Part shown: positions 49,254 to 60,935 of the stretch, in pieces
Numbering within the stretch: the first letter of the stretch is position 1
Layout of the letters: each line of letters opens with the position of its first letter
Source of the DNA: Sialis fuliginosa
Lineage: Eukaryota; Arthropoda; Insecta; Megaloptera; Sialidae
NCBI GenBank assembly: GCA_961205875.1
Contig: OY540813.1
Location: 9,519,001-9,583,000, forward strand
Direction: 5' to 3'
DNA length: 64,000 bases
The notes under the pieces: generated by a model
What the model was told of the DNA's origin: nothing
Databases searched by the model: none
Seen by the model: only the letters and a program-made list of their open reading frames with translations
Position numbers and translations under genes: made by a program

Positions 49254-49480
49254 GAATTCCTAAATTAATTACCTGCTTAAAAGACATGGGTATTTGAAAT
49301 TTACGTTAATTATTTTAGATACCATTAAGATAGTACCAAATAAAATACTATTTATCTAAAAATACATGAATTGTTATATCACAAACAGACCGCTGTGGAA
49401 AATCATTGAGTAAACCGGGCGACCTAAAGTGAATAATGAATGAGTGACAAAAGGTGTGCGCAAGGTGTTGCTGTTGCATA
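49254..49480. other. Unassigned stretch
   Basis: Nothing recognised apart from the rise in G+C towards 49400. Confidence 0.45.
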
Positions 49481-49487
49481 ACACCGC

Positions 49488-49516
49488 GACACCTGCCCAA
49501 TTAACAGGTGCGTGTC
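49488..49516. promoter_or_regulatory. Dyad of CACCTG/CAGGTG E-boxes
   Basis: GACACCTG and, 9 bases later, its inverted partner CAGGTG followed by CGTGTC make an interrupted palindrome centred on CCCAATTAA. CACCTG is the E-box bound by Snail and some bHLH factors. It sits in a patch of near-balanced composition (about 49380-49600), unlike the surrounding DNA, which would fit an enhancer. No binding evidence. Confidence 0.35.
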
Positions 49517-49783
49517 GATGGAATTCACGCGCCGTTTCGGGACCGCTTCATTAGTTGCAGCCATTCAATAATAATCGGCATTGGTCTTACAATCGAACAT
49601 GTACCTATACCTTGTATCACGTGATAGTATCAGATACCATAAAGGTAAGTTCTATATTTTATCGACTCGCTAATTAGAAAACAAACAAATTGCTCTATAT
49701 TATTATACCTACCTACACATAACAAAAAAATGTATTAAACTTTCATTCTTTTGTTTTTTAACAACACAGCCACACACAAAAAA

Positions 49784-49998
49784 AGTGTGCGATACCAAAA
49801 AAGCAATCATTGTAGTATTGGTCGAGTATAGTCAAAATCCAATTTTTTTAAATTTTCTACTTATCAGTTTTTTTTTATTTGAGCTTAAATTTTGGGTTTA
49901 GGTATACTTTTTCTAAGAAGAGTGTGCGATACCTAAAAAGCGACCTATATAGAATTGTAGTATTGGTCGAGCATAGTCGAAATCTAAATTTTTTTTAT
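49784..49998 (+). repeat. Direct repeat, two units about 137 bp apart
   Basis: AGTGTGCGATACC...AAAAAGC, then ATTGTAGTATTGGTCGAG and ATAGTC..AAATC occur in the same order at 49784-49848 and 49921-49990. Diverged tandem duplication; family unknown. Confidence 0.55.
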
Positions 49999-52900
49999 AA
50001 AATTTAGTCAAATGACAATAAAATCCGGATAATTTTTTCAATTACTATTGGGATAAGAAAACGTATACATTTATCCGTATTAAAAGTACTTACATAAAAT
50101 ACAAATTATATAATAAAATAATCTTAATTAATTGTACATTAATGACAAAAATCTCCAGGGAATACATAAATATTCTTAATATTTATAGACGTCATTTAAA
50201 CTAACCGATAGGTACTTACAAAATTAATGTACGTACATACATACACAGTTAACTGTAATTAGAAACTGTGCAACAGGAAAACGATCGAAGGTGGTGCTGG
50301 TAATGAGTTTAGTGTATGTATATCGAGTACTGATTCTCAATGAGCCAGGTGACAGGAAGCAATACAATTGCTCGCGTCAGTGAGCTCATAACAAGACCTT
50401 GGCGTTGGCCATCATATGCGGTATTCTGCAGTTACTGCGTAATGTGTGAGCTTATCTCACAATGTGCATTTGAAATGTGTTGGTTGAACGCAATTAAATT
50501 GGCTTTTTTAACTTTTCAAGACCAAAAAAAAATATAAAGCGGAAGTACTCTTTATTATACGATATATATAGTTTTGAGTTATGCGATTGGCTAGTTAATA
50601 ATTCAAATAAATAATTTACATTTTTTAGATTTTCTAGTTTGATAATAATGTTACCAAAATATGACTGATGTGAATTAGTAATTAGTGTACTTCATTATAC
50701 TATAATATAATATGGATTATTCTGAATTATCATAGAAATTTTGTCACTGAAATTCTCCTCAGCTCTCTACGTTTCCTTCTTCACCTTGAAAGTAAGGCCC
50801 TTAAAACTACTGGAAATATATTTACTGAATTCATTCTTGTCAAAAATCCATTCGTTTATATATAAAACATTTATCGTGGATTGCAGGAAGTAAAAATTAT
50901 AACGATTGGTAAATTGCCCATCTATTAACCGTAATTAAGCTTAAGATTAACACTAATAATAGTTTAAAAACGGACGATTAACAAATCATGATTATTTTTG
51001 CTTTATGCATTCCATTTATTAATATGACTGTTTTTGTAGAATTATTTATTTTAACTTCTGAACAATTCCAATGTGTATGTAGATTGGATTTGCTTTTACA
51101 TTTTGATGTTTTCATCTTGTCTTTAGATCAATAATATGTGCTTCTATAATATAAAGTCAAACTTGGTTAAATGTTATTTGTATATTTAAAAATTAATTAA
51201 TAATTTGAATATAGATTATATTACTACGAATTAATACTACGTCCTGTACTTGCAATTTGTATTAATTAGTCAAAATAAATCTACAAGTAATTTATATCCA
51301 AGTTATTTAATTCTTTTTGAAGTTTAAAATTGTACATATTTAACTATTTTTTATTTTATTTTTTTAAACATTTTAATAAAATAAGTAAGACCTATTTGAT
51401 TAAAAATTAAATTCTCTGCCGGCAGTAGCACAGTACGCCGAAGATGGGACGTGGAATTATGCCGTGTTTAGACAAAAAAGCAACACGTTGTTTTTAAAAC
51501 ACTTCGTATTTAAAAATGTATAAGGATTGTTGCAATTTTGACAGGAAAGCACCATGTTCTGTTTTGTATTTTTGGTCTAAATACGACATTAGAGTGCTAC
51601 AGGTACAGACATATGTACAGACAAACAAATGTAGGTGTGAAACACATAATCTTTTTTATTTTTGTGGAGAATTACAGATTATATTCGGTTATAAAAACAT
51701 TTTTAACTGATTCGTTTCCAAAAGTGGGTCATACAGTTATACCTGACTGTAAAATTGTATGAAAGAAGTAATCTTTTTCAAAATAATTTGTCGAGTTTAT
51801 GAAAAAAATGAGTCGTCGTTTAGTAAAAAAAATACGAAATAATCGATAAACAACTTTTACTTATGTACCTACATTACATTCTTGAAACAATTTACTTAAT
51901 TTTAATAATATAAGAAAAATATTTACGGTAAAACATTTTTAAATACACCTGCTTTTAGATAGCTCTTTCACTAGGTTTATTCACATCTACATATCGTTTT
52001 ATTTCATTTTAATTACATAAATGTATGCATAAATTTGCAAATGTGATGATTTCATTAATTTGAATAAAGCAGATTAAGAATTCTCTACAAATGTCGACGT
52101 TAATGGATTAACAGTGAAAAATAAAATTACTTGTATTTACGTTTACGTATTTGGAAAAATATTTTATACTAACAAAAAATATAAATTTACTAGTTAATTA
52201 CACTAATAGAAACGTGTTCATTTTAAGTAAAATAGTTTCTCCATCAATTCCAATTACCTAAATATTAAATTAATTAAATTTACTTATTTTTGTTTATATT
52301 ATTTTAATTAATGAAAAATAAATTTTAAATGTATTGTTATTAATCCAGCATCCCACATATCTTAAATAATTCATTTCTCAGTTTATGAATTCAAGTTGCA
52401 TTATTTTAAATTTATTTTAAATTTTCGACTAACTTCGGTCTCAATATATTTTTTTTAAATATCCCTAAAATCCATATAATATATGTATTATATCGAATTT
52501 ATAACCAAAAAAATAAATTAAAGATATGAATTATTCTAAAGCTTTATTTTTTCATTATTGTTATAAATTTTTATTTAAAAATTATAAATTAAATGAAACA
52601 AATTCAATGCAACAAAACTACATCAACTTTGTTACATTTATTAATTAAAATTTTCTGAAACAAGTCTAGCATATTGTTTTGTTTTATCGAAACAAACAGC
52701 ATATTGTTATATTTTAAACATATTGACATAGCTATCTCGTTTCCCTCTGAAAATATATGCATATATACGCATTTATATAGAAAATAGTGAACTAAAAACT
52801 ACACCGTACCGTATGTTATAAAAAATTACAACAGATATACATTGTAACAAAGCTATCTCATTATTCATTACAAACTTCACATGGAAAATTATATGAATTT

Positions 52901-53036
52901 ATTTGAAAAAATCATTTTAACAATTATATTATTCATATTTCAATATTATTAAAATTTTATAGGAAATCAATTTCAACTGATAAATACATATACACGTGAT
53001 GATGTTTTTTTCAGGTATATATAGGAGGTATAAACA
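49999..53036. other. Mostly A+T-rich stretch
   Basis: 50270-50520 is more balanced and has a 65-codon frame (50340-50537) without a recognisable domain. GTACAGACAAACAAATGTAG (about 51615) recurs at 25909, probably the tail of an unrecognised repeat. 51420-51470 (CTGCCGGCAGTAGCACAGTA) is another small balanced patch. No gene is supported. Confidence 0.45.
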
Positions 53037-53044
53037 GTTATAAG

Positions 53045-53235
53045 CAGGCCCTGATAGAGCCTCAATGGGGCCTAGGCCAAACAACATTTCGGGAACCCCA
53101 TATCCCTCAGTTACGCAAACGTAAGGAAATTCTTAAAAAAATCCGTATTATCTTTAAATTTAATTTGACCTCATAACTTCTACTAAAATTAAATATAAAT
53201 AATTTTTAGGTCACTGAGGCCCATTAGACCTACTG
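53045..53235. mobile_element. Probable degraded hAT element
   Basis: Starts CAGGCCCTGATAGAGCC and ends GGCCCATTAGACCTACTG (inverted CAGTAGGTCTAATGGGCC). The flanks GTTATAAG (53037-53044) and GATATAAG (53236-53243) agree at 7 of 8 bases. The ends are only loosely inverted, so confidence is moderate. Confidence 0.45.
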
Positions 53236-53396
53236 GATATAAGTAAATTATTAATATTAAGTTCATTTCACTACAAATGTACCACGCATCCTGAAAAAAA
53301 ACTTGAATAAGTTAAAAAAAGTTGAAAAATAAATAATGTAATTAAAAGTTTATTTCACGTGGGTGATTTTAACTTTTAAAATTGCCATTTAAAGTG

Positions 53397-53446
53397 TATA
53401 TATATATATATATATATATATAGTGTGTATATATATATATATATAA
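53397..53446. repeat. (TA)n microsatellite
   Basis: A run of TA dinucleotides interrupted once by GTGTG. Self-complementary DNA; no other content. Confidence 0.85.
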
Positions 53447-53479
53447 ACTTGTTATTGATATACATATATGACCATTTTG

Positions 53480-53870
53480 TTATTATATTTTTGAAAATTT
53501 TCTGGGATGATTAGGTCAATTAAAATTCTTTTTCAAATTTATTTATTTATTTCTTGCATAAATAAGCTTATTTTTCAGGCATGAAAGTCTTTCTTCAGTG
53601 TAATTGATAATTTTCTTTAAAGAATTAACAAATTTAACATACAAAATGTTAAACAATACAAGAAAATAAATTGTTTAACAAAGTTAAATTTGTTAATTAT
53701 TTATAGAAAATTGTCAATTGCACTGAACAAGAACTTTTATGCCTGAAAAATAAGCTTATTTATGTAAGAAATAAACTGTCTCATTAATTTCACTAAGAAA
53801 TATAATAGAACTAATTATTCCAAAAATTTTCAAAAAATATTGTTAAATACTTGCATAACTTCAATAATAA
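53480..53870. repeat. Long palindrome (foldback), about 390 bp
   Basis: The arms meet near 53660. AAATAAGCTTATTTTTCAGG in the left arm is matched inverted by CCTGAAAAATAAGCTTATTT in the right, and TTTGTTAA/TTAACAAA sits near the centre. Weaker pairing continues outward (TTGAAAATTTTCTGGGATGA against AATTATTCCAAAAATTTTCA). No TIR or target duplication was fixed. Hairpin MITE or inverted duplication. Confidence 0.6.
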
Positions 53871-56352
53871 AAATTAGGTATATTGTGTCTATATTAAAAT
53901 CTTGCCTAAAACCCCTTTTTGAGTTTTTTCAGTTTTCTTTCGGATGTTCGACTTATCTATAATGTATACCTATACATTATTATATCCTAAACATAAAATC
54001 ATCTGTATTCCTGCGTATTATAAACAGGAAGTCGTCTAGTTCCGGGGCAGGGTTTCTTCTTGAAGGAATCTTCCTGTAAACATAAATATTTAATGGTGAT
54101 TCGAAAGTTTCTAAAGGTTTTTAAAACATTTTATATATGTATAGGATTCCATTCTAGACGAATGTTTAAAGGAAATTTCCGTTTCGATATTCTTTTTTAA
54201 AATATTTGAATCAATAATAATTAATAATATATAAGACAAACATTGGTTATTTTTAAATAAAGTCTGTATCTAAATTTAATTTTCACTTTTTATTTATAAT
54301 CATTAAAGTTGATACTTGAAACGTAAAATAAAATTAATTCGAATTACAGTCTGTACACTGTACATATTATATTTTTATATATTATTATTCAAAACATTAA
54401 AATATTTTATTTAAAAAATTCCATTAGATATTGTTATAATCTTACAATAAGTTGTTAATTAACTGTTCTTGTAACTAATAAAAATTATATGTAATTAATG
54501 ATCATAAATTATATTATCACATTCTAATATACATTTACTAAAGAATTTTTAAGCTTGGAAAAAAATTAAGCATATTTTTTAATGTATTGAAAATGTTTAT
54601 ATTATGATCAATAATAAAATTATTTTACTAGTTATCTATAAAGAAAAACAAAGTATGTTTTAATGTTTTTCAATGAAGAAATTTAACGTAGTAGGAATTC
54701 TATACATTGCCGGATTTCATACATTTTCGGTAACATATTATACACTTTAACAAGTTAATACAATTATATCACTATTTATTTCATTTTTAATCATAATCTA
54801 AACTAATTTTAAATCTTTACAAAGATATTTCTCATCTGTTTATAAATTATTGTCCTTTTTCGTAATAAATTGAGTGAATTGTAAGTAATGCAAAATATTT
54901 TTTTAATGTTAATATCTATTTATACATAGTTTTTATTATTTGGGGTCCGGCACTGGTATGACAAAACCAGCATTCGTATTTTTTAAGAACGAAGATAAAG
55001 CCAAAAACCTTTTAACATTAAACATTAAATTTATGTTGAAATATATTCATCAAAACATTGCTCTAGATAATTTAAACTTTTTTACGAAACTCGGCATATG
55101 TTCAGTGAACAATTTATGATTTAAAAATGCACATATTTAAGCTGTCCCTTTACACAAAATTAAATTACCTTAAATTGATTGTTAAGTTCAATTATGCAAC
55201 TGATAAATATACGCTAAATGCTCAATAATTTACTAAAGAAGATTATTTCACACGAGCAATCGATAAACTGCGGAAAATGTATCTTGACCATTTTCTATCT
55301 GATCGACTTGAAATTTTAACTGTAACTTCTTAGATAGATTTTAGATCGAAGTACATACGATTTTTAAAATTGGTTAACAATTACGGTTTTTATAAACAAT
55401 TTAAGGTCGTTTTTGTCATTAAAAACGCAATTTTTTGTTCAAAGTGATAAAAAATTTGCAAAAATTGATATTTTTTAATAATCACGTGTACTCCGATGGT
55501 AATTTTTTTTATTTTGTTCTGAAAGTTACATAACAAAAAAGATGCACTCAGTGTAGCAGCGCTTAAGTCACCATTTTATTTTATATATATTTATATTTTA
55601 TTAAAACAATTTTTTTTGTGTTTTGAGACATGTGCAATTAACCCCCAAAATTTCATTTGATTTATTTTTTTATTATTCCAAAAAAATCCTAAAAAAGTAT
55701 CATTTTCCAAAGTTTCAATTAGATGTAACCCCTTAAAATAGATAATAATATAGATAATACAGAATAAAACAGAAAAACATTTGTTAAAGTATTTACTAAC
55801 AATAATACATGCATGGATAGTAATTTTCATTATTCTACCCGTGTAATACTACTCTAATCCAATCACCGAAGCAAAAGGAAGTGCGGCAAACTAAAAAAAG
55901 GAAACCGCCAAAATTATACATCCATTATTCGACTCATCTCTTTAAAATTAAACAACAGAAAAAAAAACACACGGCAGCCACTAACATAAATACCGTCAAG
56001 TTAACTCTGCGCTCTTTGAAATCGTTTGACATGTTTATTATATATTCAAGCAAAAAAAATGTTCGCCGTAGACCAGCTTGTGCATTGAATAAATAGGCAC
56101 GCATTTCTATCCCTTAGTTGCGGCTGCACATGTTCGTGTAGAGAACACTGTAGGAAATAATCATAAACATTAATTCATTAATAAAGTAATCAAGTAATAA
56201 GGAAATTGGAATATTTATGTTTATTATAGATACGTAAGTAGTTGAAATCAAAGTTACTTTTTGTCGTTTATCTAATTTTGATACATGATTGAGGAATTTT
56301 TTTCACAAGCAAAAACAAATTACTAATTTTGGTTTAAAAAAAACTTTTTACT
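53871..56352. other. A+T-rich non-coding stretch
   Basis: No gene is supported. A 79-codon minus frame (55591-55830) and a 71-codon plus frame (55881-56096, Lys rich) show no domain. Confidence 0.5.
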
Positions 56353-56860
56353 TTCATATCGAAAAATCGTGTCCGAGTTAAGAACAAATTCTGATTGTAC
56401 TATCTTCAAAACGTAAATAAAAGTTATTTCCGCCTGTTTGTGTAACTAGGGATGTATAATTTTCTTTCGTTCACGATAACTACTTTAAAAATGCACCAAT
56501 CTGAATTATTTTTGAGAAAAATGTTTGTCTCAGTGAGTACTTCAGATCTATTGATTTTGGTGCTAATAGGTTTAGAGGTTTTAGAAATATTCGAAATTTT
56601 GTAACTTTTATCGTCTAAAAAGTGAACGTTGCGAGTATTATCTCTGAAACTTAGTACATTTGTAGTTCAATTGAACCTAAGGGACATATACTATTTGTAT
56701 GTGCCCAAACAGCTACTGAAGGGGTGAAAACCATCCTAAAAATTTTAATTTTAAATACTAATTAATACGTCACTAATTCATGTTGCATGGAAACAAATGC
56801 AACTAAATTAAAATTGTTAAATTAGTTATTCTACGAATGTGTATTATTTTCTTGACATGG
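56353..56860 (+). repeat. Interspersed repeat R4, longest copy
   Basis: Matches 33667-34060 in order (TCGAAAAATCGTGTCCGAG, TTCGTTCACGATAACTACTT, TTGATTTTGGTGCTAAT, TCGTCTAAAAAGTGAACGTT, GGGGTGAAAACCATCC). It continues into CACTAATTCATGTTGCATGG, which is found inverted at 12236-12320. No coding. Confidence 0.6.
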
Positions 56861-57029
56861 AAGTTATGTATGGTTTTCCATACCGATATTTATAATATCA
56901 GAAATCAGAACGAATAACTATTCGTTCCAATTTCTGAACGGTTCAATTATTGAAAATGTGAAATTTTGATTTATGAACTTTATAATGTTCTCTGAAATAC
57001 TGTAATGTAACGATTGAAGTAGGTACACG

Positions 57030-57289
57030 CAGTGGATGACTAAGGGGGCGGAGGGGGGGGGCATGGTACAGTGGGTGCCATATGACCTTTATGAGGATTA
57101 AAAAATTACATGAAGACTAAATAAATAAAAATTTCAGGTAAAATGTAAGAAGCAACAAAATTGAACTCAAAAATAAAAAAAGTCTTAAAAATCACCAGGG
57201 AGCGAAAAAGTTAGTTTTGTGTAGTCCCAAAATTGCACCAACGACAGGGAGAGGGAGATACATAACTAACCTTCCTTAGTCCGCCACTG
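57030..57289. mobile_element. Miniature hAT element with G-rich end
   Basis: 260 bp. It starts CAGTGGATGACTAAGGGGGC and ends CCTTAGTCCGCCACTG (inverted CAGTGGCGGACTAAGG). The perfect 8-bp duplication GGTACACG flanks it (57022-57029 and 57290-57297). A G run is at 57053-57061. No coding. Confidence 0.85.
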
Positions 57290-57539
57290 GGTACACGTTT
57301 TGAATAATAGTTCATAATGCACGTATAGTTTTTAGAATGCATTTTGTGTTTTTCATAAAATTGATATATTATACATAAACGCTTTTATCAATATATTAAT
57401 GATCGATTACGACTTATGACAGATAAAAAATAAAACAATGTAAAACAAAATAATGCATGCGCATTATATTTATTTTTATATTACAATAATCTTTCTTCTA
57501 GAAGTCCATTTACATTAATACACTCCCCAAATTTCAGAC

Positions 57540-57850
57540 TACTAATACATATTTTCACAAGACCACGACTTACATCGCGCGTTCATAACCCCGCTTCTTA
57601 TCACTAGATCAATACATGTCACGTAAACTGGGTGGTGGCTGGCATAACGCCGGTATCAAGTTCATCCCCTTGCATGTTACACACACTACACAAGTACATC
57701 TCTCACCTGGGGTAGGGGGCGAGGGTAACACACACACACACACAAACACGCGTGTGAGAATGTTGTTTCATATTCATGTGTCTTCGGTGTAATTTGTAAT
57801 GCGTCGATAAAATAGAATTCTTTACCTTGGCTAAATGTTTTGCACACCCC
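57540..57850 (-). other. G+C-richer island with a minus-strand splice donor
   Basis: On the minus strand GTTACCCTCGCCCCCTACCC then CAG precedes GTGAGAGATG (exon end 57707, intron start 57706), a near-perfect donor. The plus strand has (CA)n at about 57730-57745. No coding frame. Candidate untranslated exon or promoter on the minus strand. Confidence 0.28.
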
Positions 57851-58059
57851 ATGTGTGTGTTTGGAAAATAAGGTTTAACGTCAGCGTAAATATAATTACA
57901 TTAACATATCCCTTCAGACTTGTTTAAAGGATTTACTAAATCGTTTTATTTATTTCTTTAAGATAATTGGACTTGATCTGCTTCATTCTTGTTTAAAATA
58001 TTCAAAAGACGTTTAAGTTGCTAACGCACATCTATGTATAATAGAGTAGTATAGTTTTT

Positions 58060-58095
58060 AGCTTCTGCAATGTGTGACAAAACGTTGGATTAAAG
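58060..58095 (+). repeat. Penelope-like fragment
   Basis: CTGCAATGTGTGACAAAACG followed by TTGG matches the ribozyme-side part of the element at 13292, with one base changed in the GAAAC word. The rest of the element is not seen here. Confidence 0.4.
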
Positions 58096-58153
58096 TTCAG
58101 CCAATGAAAAAGGATTTTTTACTTTGTTGAGTCCAGTATAATTTATATTATTA

Positions 58154-59205
58154 TCTACTATATATAACGAAGTGCCCTGACTCACTGATAATCATTTTTT
58201 TGACCATTTCCACTCATCGGAGAACCTTGAAATTTGATATATATATTCCTTGGGGGTAAAAAATAACAACTAGTGGGCCTTTTTTGAAAAAGTTTATAAA
58301 TGGGGTGACAAGGGGCCCCCAATTTTTCAAAAAAAAAGTTAGAATTTTTTTATTATTTTTTTTATATTCCTTGGGCGATATAATGTAAGGTTCAAATTTC
58401 AGATTTAAAAAAAATGAAAAAAAAAGGAAAAAAAAAGTTTTGATGTAAAAAAGTATCAAAACGAAAACCGATATTAGATTTTTTTAATTTTTTTCAAATA
58501 CTTTGGTTAATTGACAACCATGAACGCGTGTCTGATTTTTGAAAAAGATATGTTAAAGAGGAGAAAATAAACAAAATACGTTTACATATAATGCGCTTTA
58601 AGCATTTACTAAATTAATTGCAAATGTCGTAACTATGGATACATTATATTTTATTGATTATTTTTTAAATTTTTAAATGTCAGTGGCCATTTAAAATTTT
58701 GAAGTGAACAATAAAATATAACAAAAAAGAAATATAAAGAACATAACGAACGAAAAAATATGCACAACTCTAATGTAATATATAATTAAAATTTTCATAA
58801 ATAAATTTGACAAAAAAATTGAAGACAAACAATTACAGCATTCGGACACAATTCGACCAACATTCGGCGATAGATATGTGTTCCCGGTACAAATAAAAAT
58901 TAAGTATATAATGACATTTTTTTAATCTTAAGTCATTGAATTATCAATATTTTTACTTTCATAGGTATAGGTATTTTATTATATTTATTTGTAATCATAA
59001 ATATCAGAAGAATTTATATAATTTCAAATTAACATTGTAATTTTAAATGATATTATTTTAATTGTTGTTTGAAACTGTATATCTGTCATCTTTACCCAAT
59101 GTACTAACCTAAAATGTACATTTACAAAATTAAAACAAGATGTTGATTTATTGCAAATTGTTACGAAAGCTTCATTCAATTGACAAGACCTATATTTGAT
59201 TGTAA
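58154..59205 (+). mobile_element. Repeat R5, copy 1 (Helitron-like 5' end)
   Basis: Begins TCTACTATATATAACGAAGT after a host A, a Helitron-style 5'-TC start, and continues GCCCTGACTCACTGATAATC. Similar to 61890-62855 through most of its length, closest in the first 500-600 bp and fading at TATATTTGATT (about 59205). No CTAG end is seen at the point of divergence. An 81-codon minus frame (58214-58459) is present in both copies. Confidence 0.6.
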
Positions 59206-59500
59206 TTAATTAATTAATTGTACAAAGGGTGTACGAGTATCTACAAGAGCTAATAATGTATTTATATAGACACATTGATGAATTTTTGAAAGACACGAGC
59301 AGAAAAACCAAAAATGAAATTATTTTTAATATTCATAAAATGTTCAAATCATGTAAGTACATGATGTAATACAATACATGTACCAGAAGTCATAAAATAA
59401 TTTTTTGTCGTTGTCATATCAGAAACAAATGTCATAATATGTATTTAGTATGCAATATATTTTCATACGACAAGAGTTGAAAACGCATCGTAAACAAATA
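59206..59500. other. Unassigned stretch
   Basis: A+T-rich; nothing recognised. Confidence 0.5.
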
Positions 59501-59502
59501 TA

Positions 59503-59791
59503 CAGGTAATCCTCGACTTATAATTGTCTTTGTCTCTTTCTTACATGCACATATTACATAAATGAAACAAACAGTTCCGGGAATTTCCCAAAAATGTAAT
59601 TTATTATTATTTATGTAGATATTTTTGGGAACCCGCAACTGTTTATTATGTATAGAAAATGCGATTCGCTTCACATCAAGGAAAACGTCCAAAGCAAAAA
59701 TATGTACATATTGTACGTGTTAACTTACAACTTATTCTATTTACGATCGATGTTTAGAAACCTATCTCGGTTGTAAGTCGAGGAATACCTG
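59503..59791. mobile_element. Tc1/mariner-type MITE (TA duplication)
   Basis: 289 bp. It starts CAGGTAATCCTCGACTTATA and ends TTGTAAGTCGAGGAATACCT followed by G, with TA on both sides (59501-59502 and 59792-59793). The 86-codon minus frame overlapping it has no recognisable domain. Confidence 0.75.
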
Positions 59792-59793
59792 TA

Positions 59794-60935
59794 CTACGAT
59801 ATATAACGTATGTCTTATCAGTTTAAGCGTAAAAAATATCAAAGTTAATATTCAATGTTTTTAAATGCTGCGAGAAGTTCAAACATGCTTGACTGATTTA
59901 AATTTACTTTTTTCCTTATTTTATATATTACTTACAAAATAACCAAGACGTTCCATTAAAATTTCAGGATTTGTGAAGTGTTCTGTCGTAGGAAAAGTTT
60001 AGGAAGCACTGTTCTACATCATACTTCAATATCAACCAAATTGAGTTATTGAGGGTAAAAAATATATTGAAAAAACCTCATAGAGAAACCATATTTAGTT
60101 TGTGCAATAAAGTTTTAACAGGTACGATTTTTCTAAAATATCTTAAAATTAATAAAATTAAAATTGATAAAAACCCAGCTCTAATGAATAAATAAGAAAG
60201 CACTCCGTCACAGCACTATATTATTCCGTCGCGGGAAAGTACCTACCATATAGGCCAGTCAGGATCCACTCAGGGCTAGCTACGTCACTGGTTACGATAC
60301 TATATTATTGTTGGTTACGATATTTCATAAAACAGATATCGGTGCTTAGAATACATTGTCTGGAGGAATACGATAAAAGTTTTAACAGATTTTTTAGCGG
60401 AAAAGAGAATTTTGTCGCTTATATATGAGATTTTTAGAATCGATAACTCAATTTCGCAAAAAGTGTATCTTACGATACTTTGCCTTGGAGGGGACGATAT
60501 AGAAATAATTTAACCAGGTATGTTATAATTTAGGTATATAAAAACATAGTACCTAGCCATGGAATACGGAATTTTATAATTTACGGTTTCAATATTTTAT
60601 TTTATTAATTTAGGTTACTATGATTATGTCTCTTTAAAATATTTTGTCGAACAATTAAATGATTTTTGACACATATTAACAATTAAATATTTTGAAATGC
60701 CTATATTGATTGAAAATTTAAATATGAAGAAACATTTCACTTCTATGAAAGGTAAAATATCGAAATTAATTATTAGGTTTGGTGTAAATTTTTCGAAACA
60801 CAATTTTTCGAATCACAATTTTTCAAATCAAAATTCTTCGAATGAACAATTTTTCGAAAAATTTAAGTTTTATTGTTCAAATTTTAATTAGTTAATAAAA
60901 TATTAAGTAAAGTAATATTTGGACATTTTACGATA
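59794..60935. other. Stretch with repeat ends and a minisatellite
   Basis: GGAAAAGTTTAGGAAGCACT followed by G (ending 60013) is the inverted form of a hAT-like CAGTGCTTCC terminus without a visible partner. ACTATATTATT is directly repeated at 60215-60225 and 60299-60309 around a 73-bp G+C-richer segment. A 15-bp minisatellite lies at 60785-60860. Confidence 0.45.
60785..60860 (+). repeat. 15-bp minisatellite
   Basis: About five imperfect units of AATTTTTCGAA(A/T)CAC. Inside the 64-codon frame 60697-60891 the units read NFSKH, NFSNH, NFSNQ, NSSNE. The frame has no other support, so it is treated as a chance frame over a tandem repeat. Confidence 0.6.

Noticed and set aside
58214-58459. 81-codon minus frame conserved in both R5 copies as a small protein gene
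   Set aside because: The copies differ at five residues with little sign of silent change, the residues are mostly Phe, Lys and Leu from homopolymer runs, and the frame is explained by recent copy similarity.
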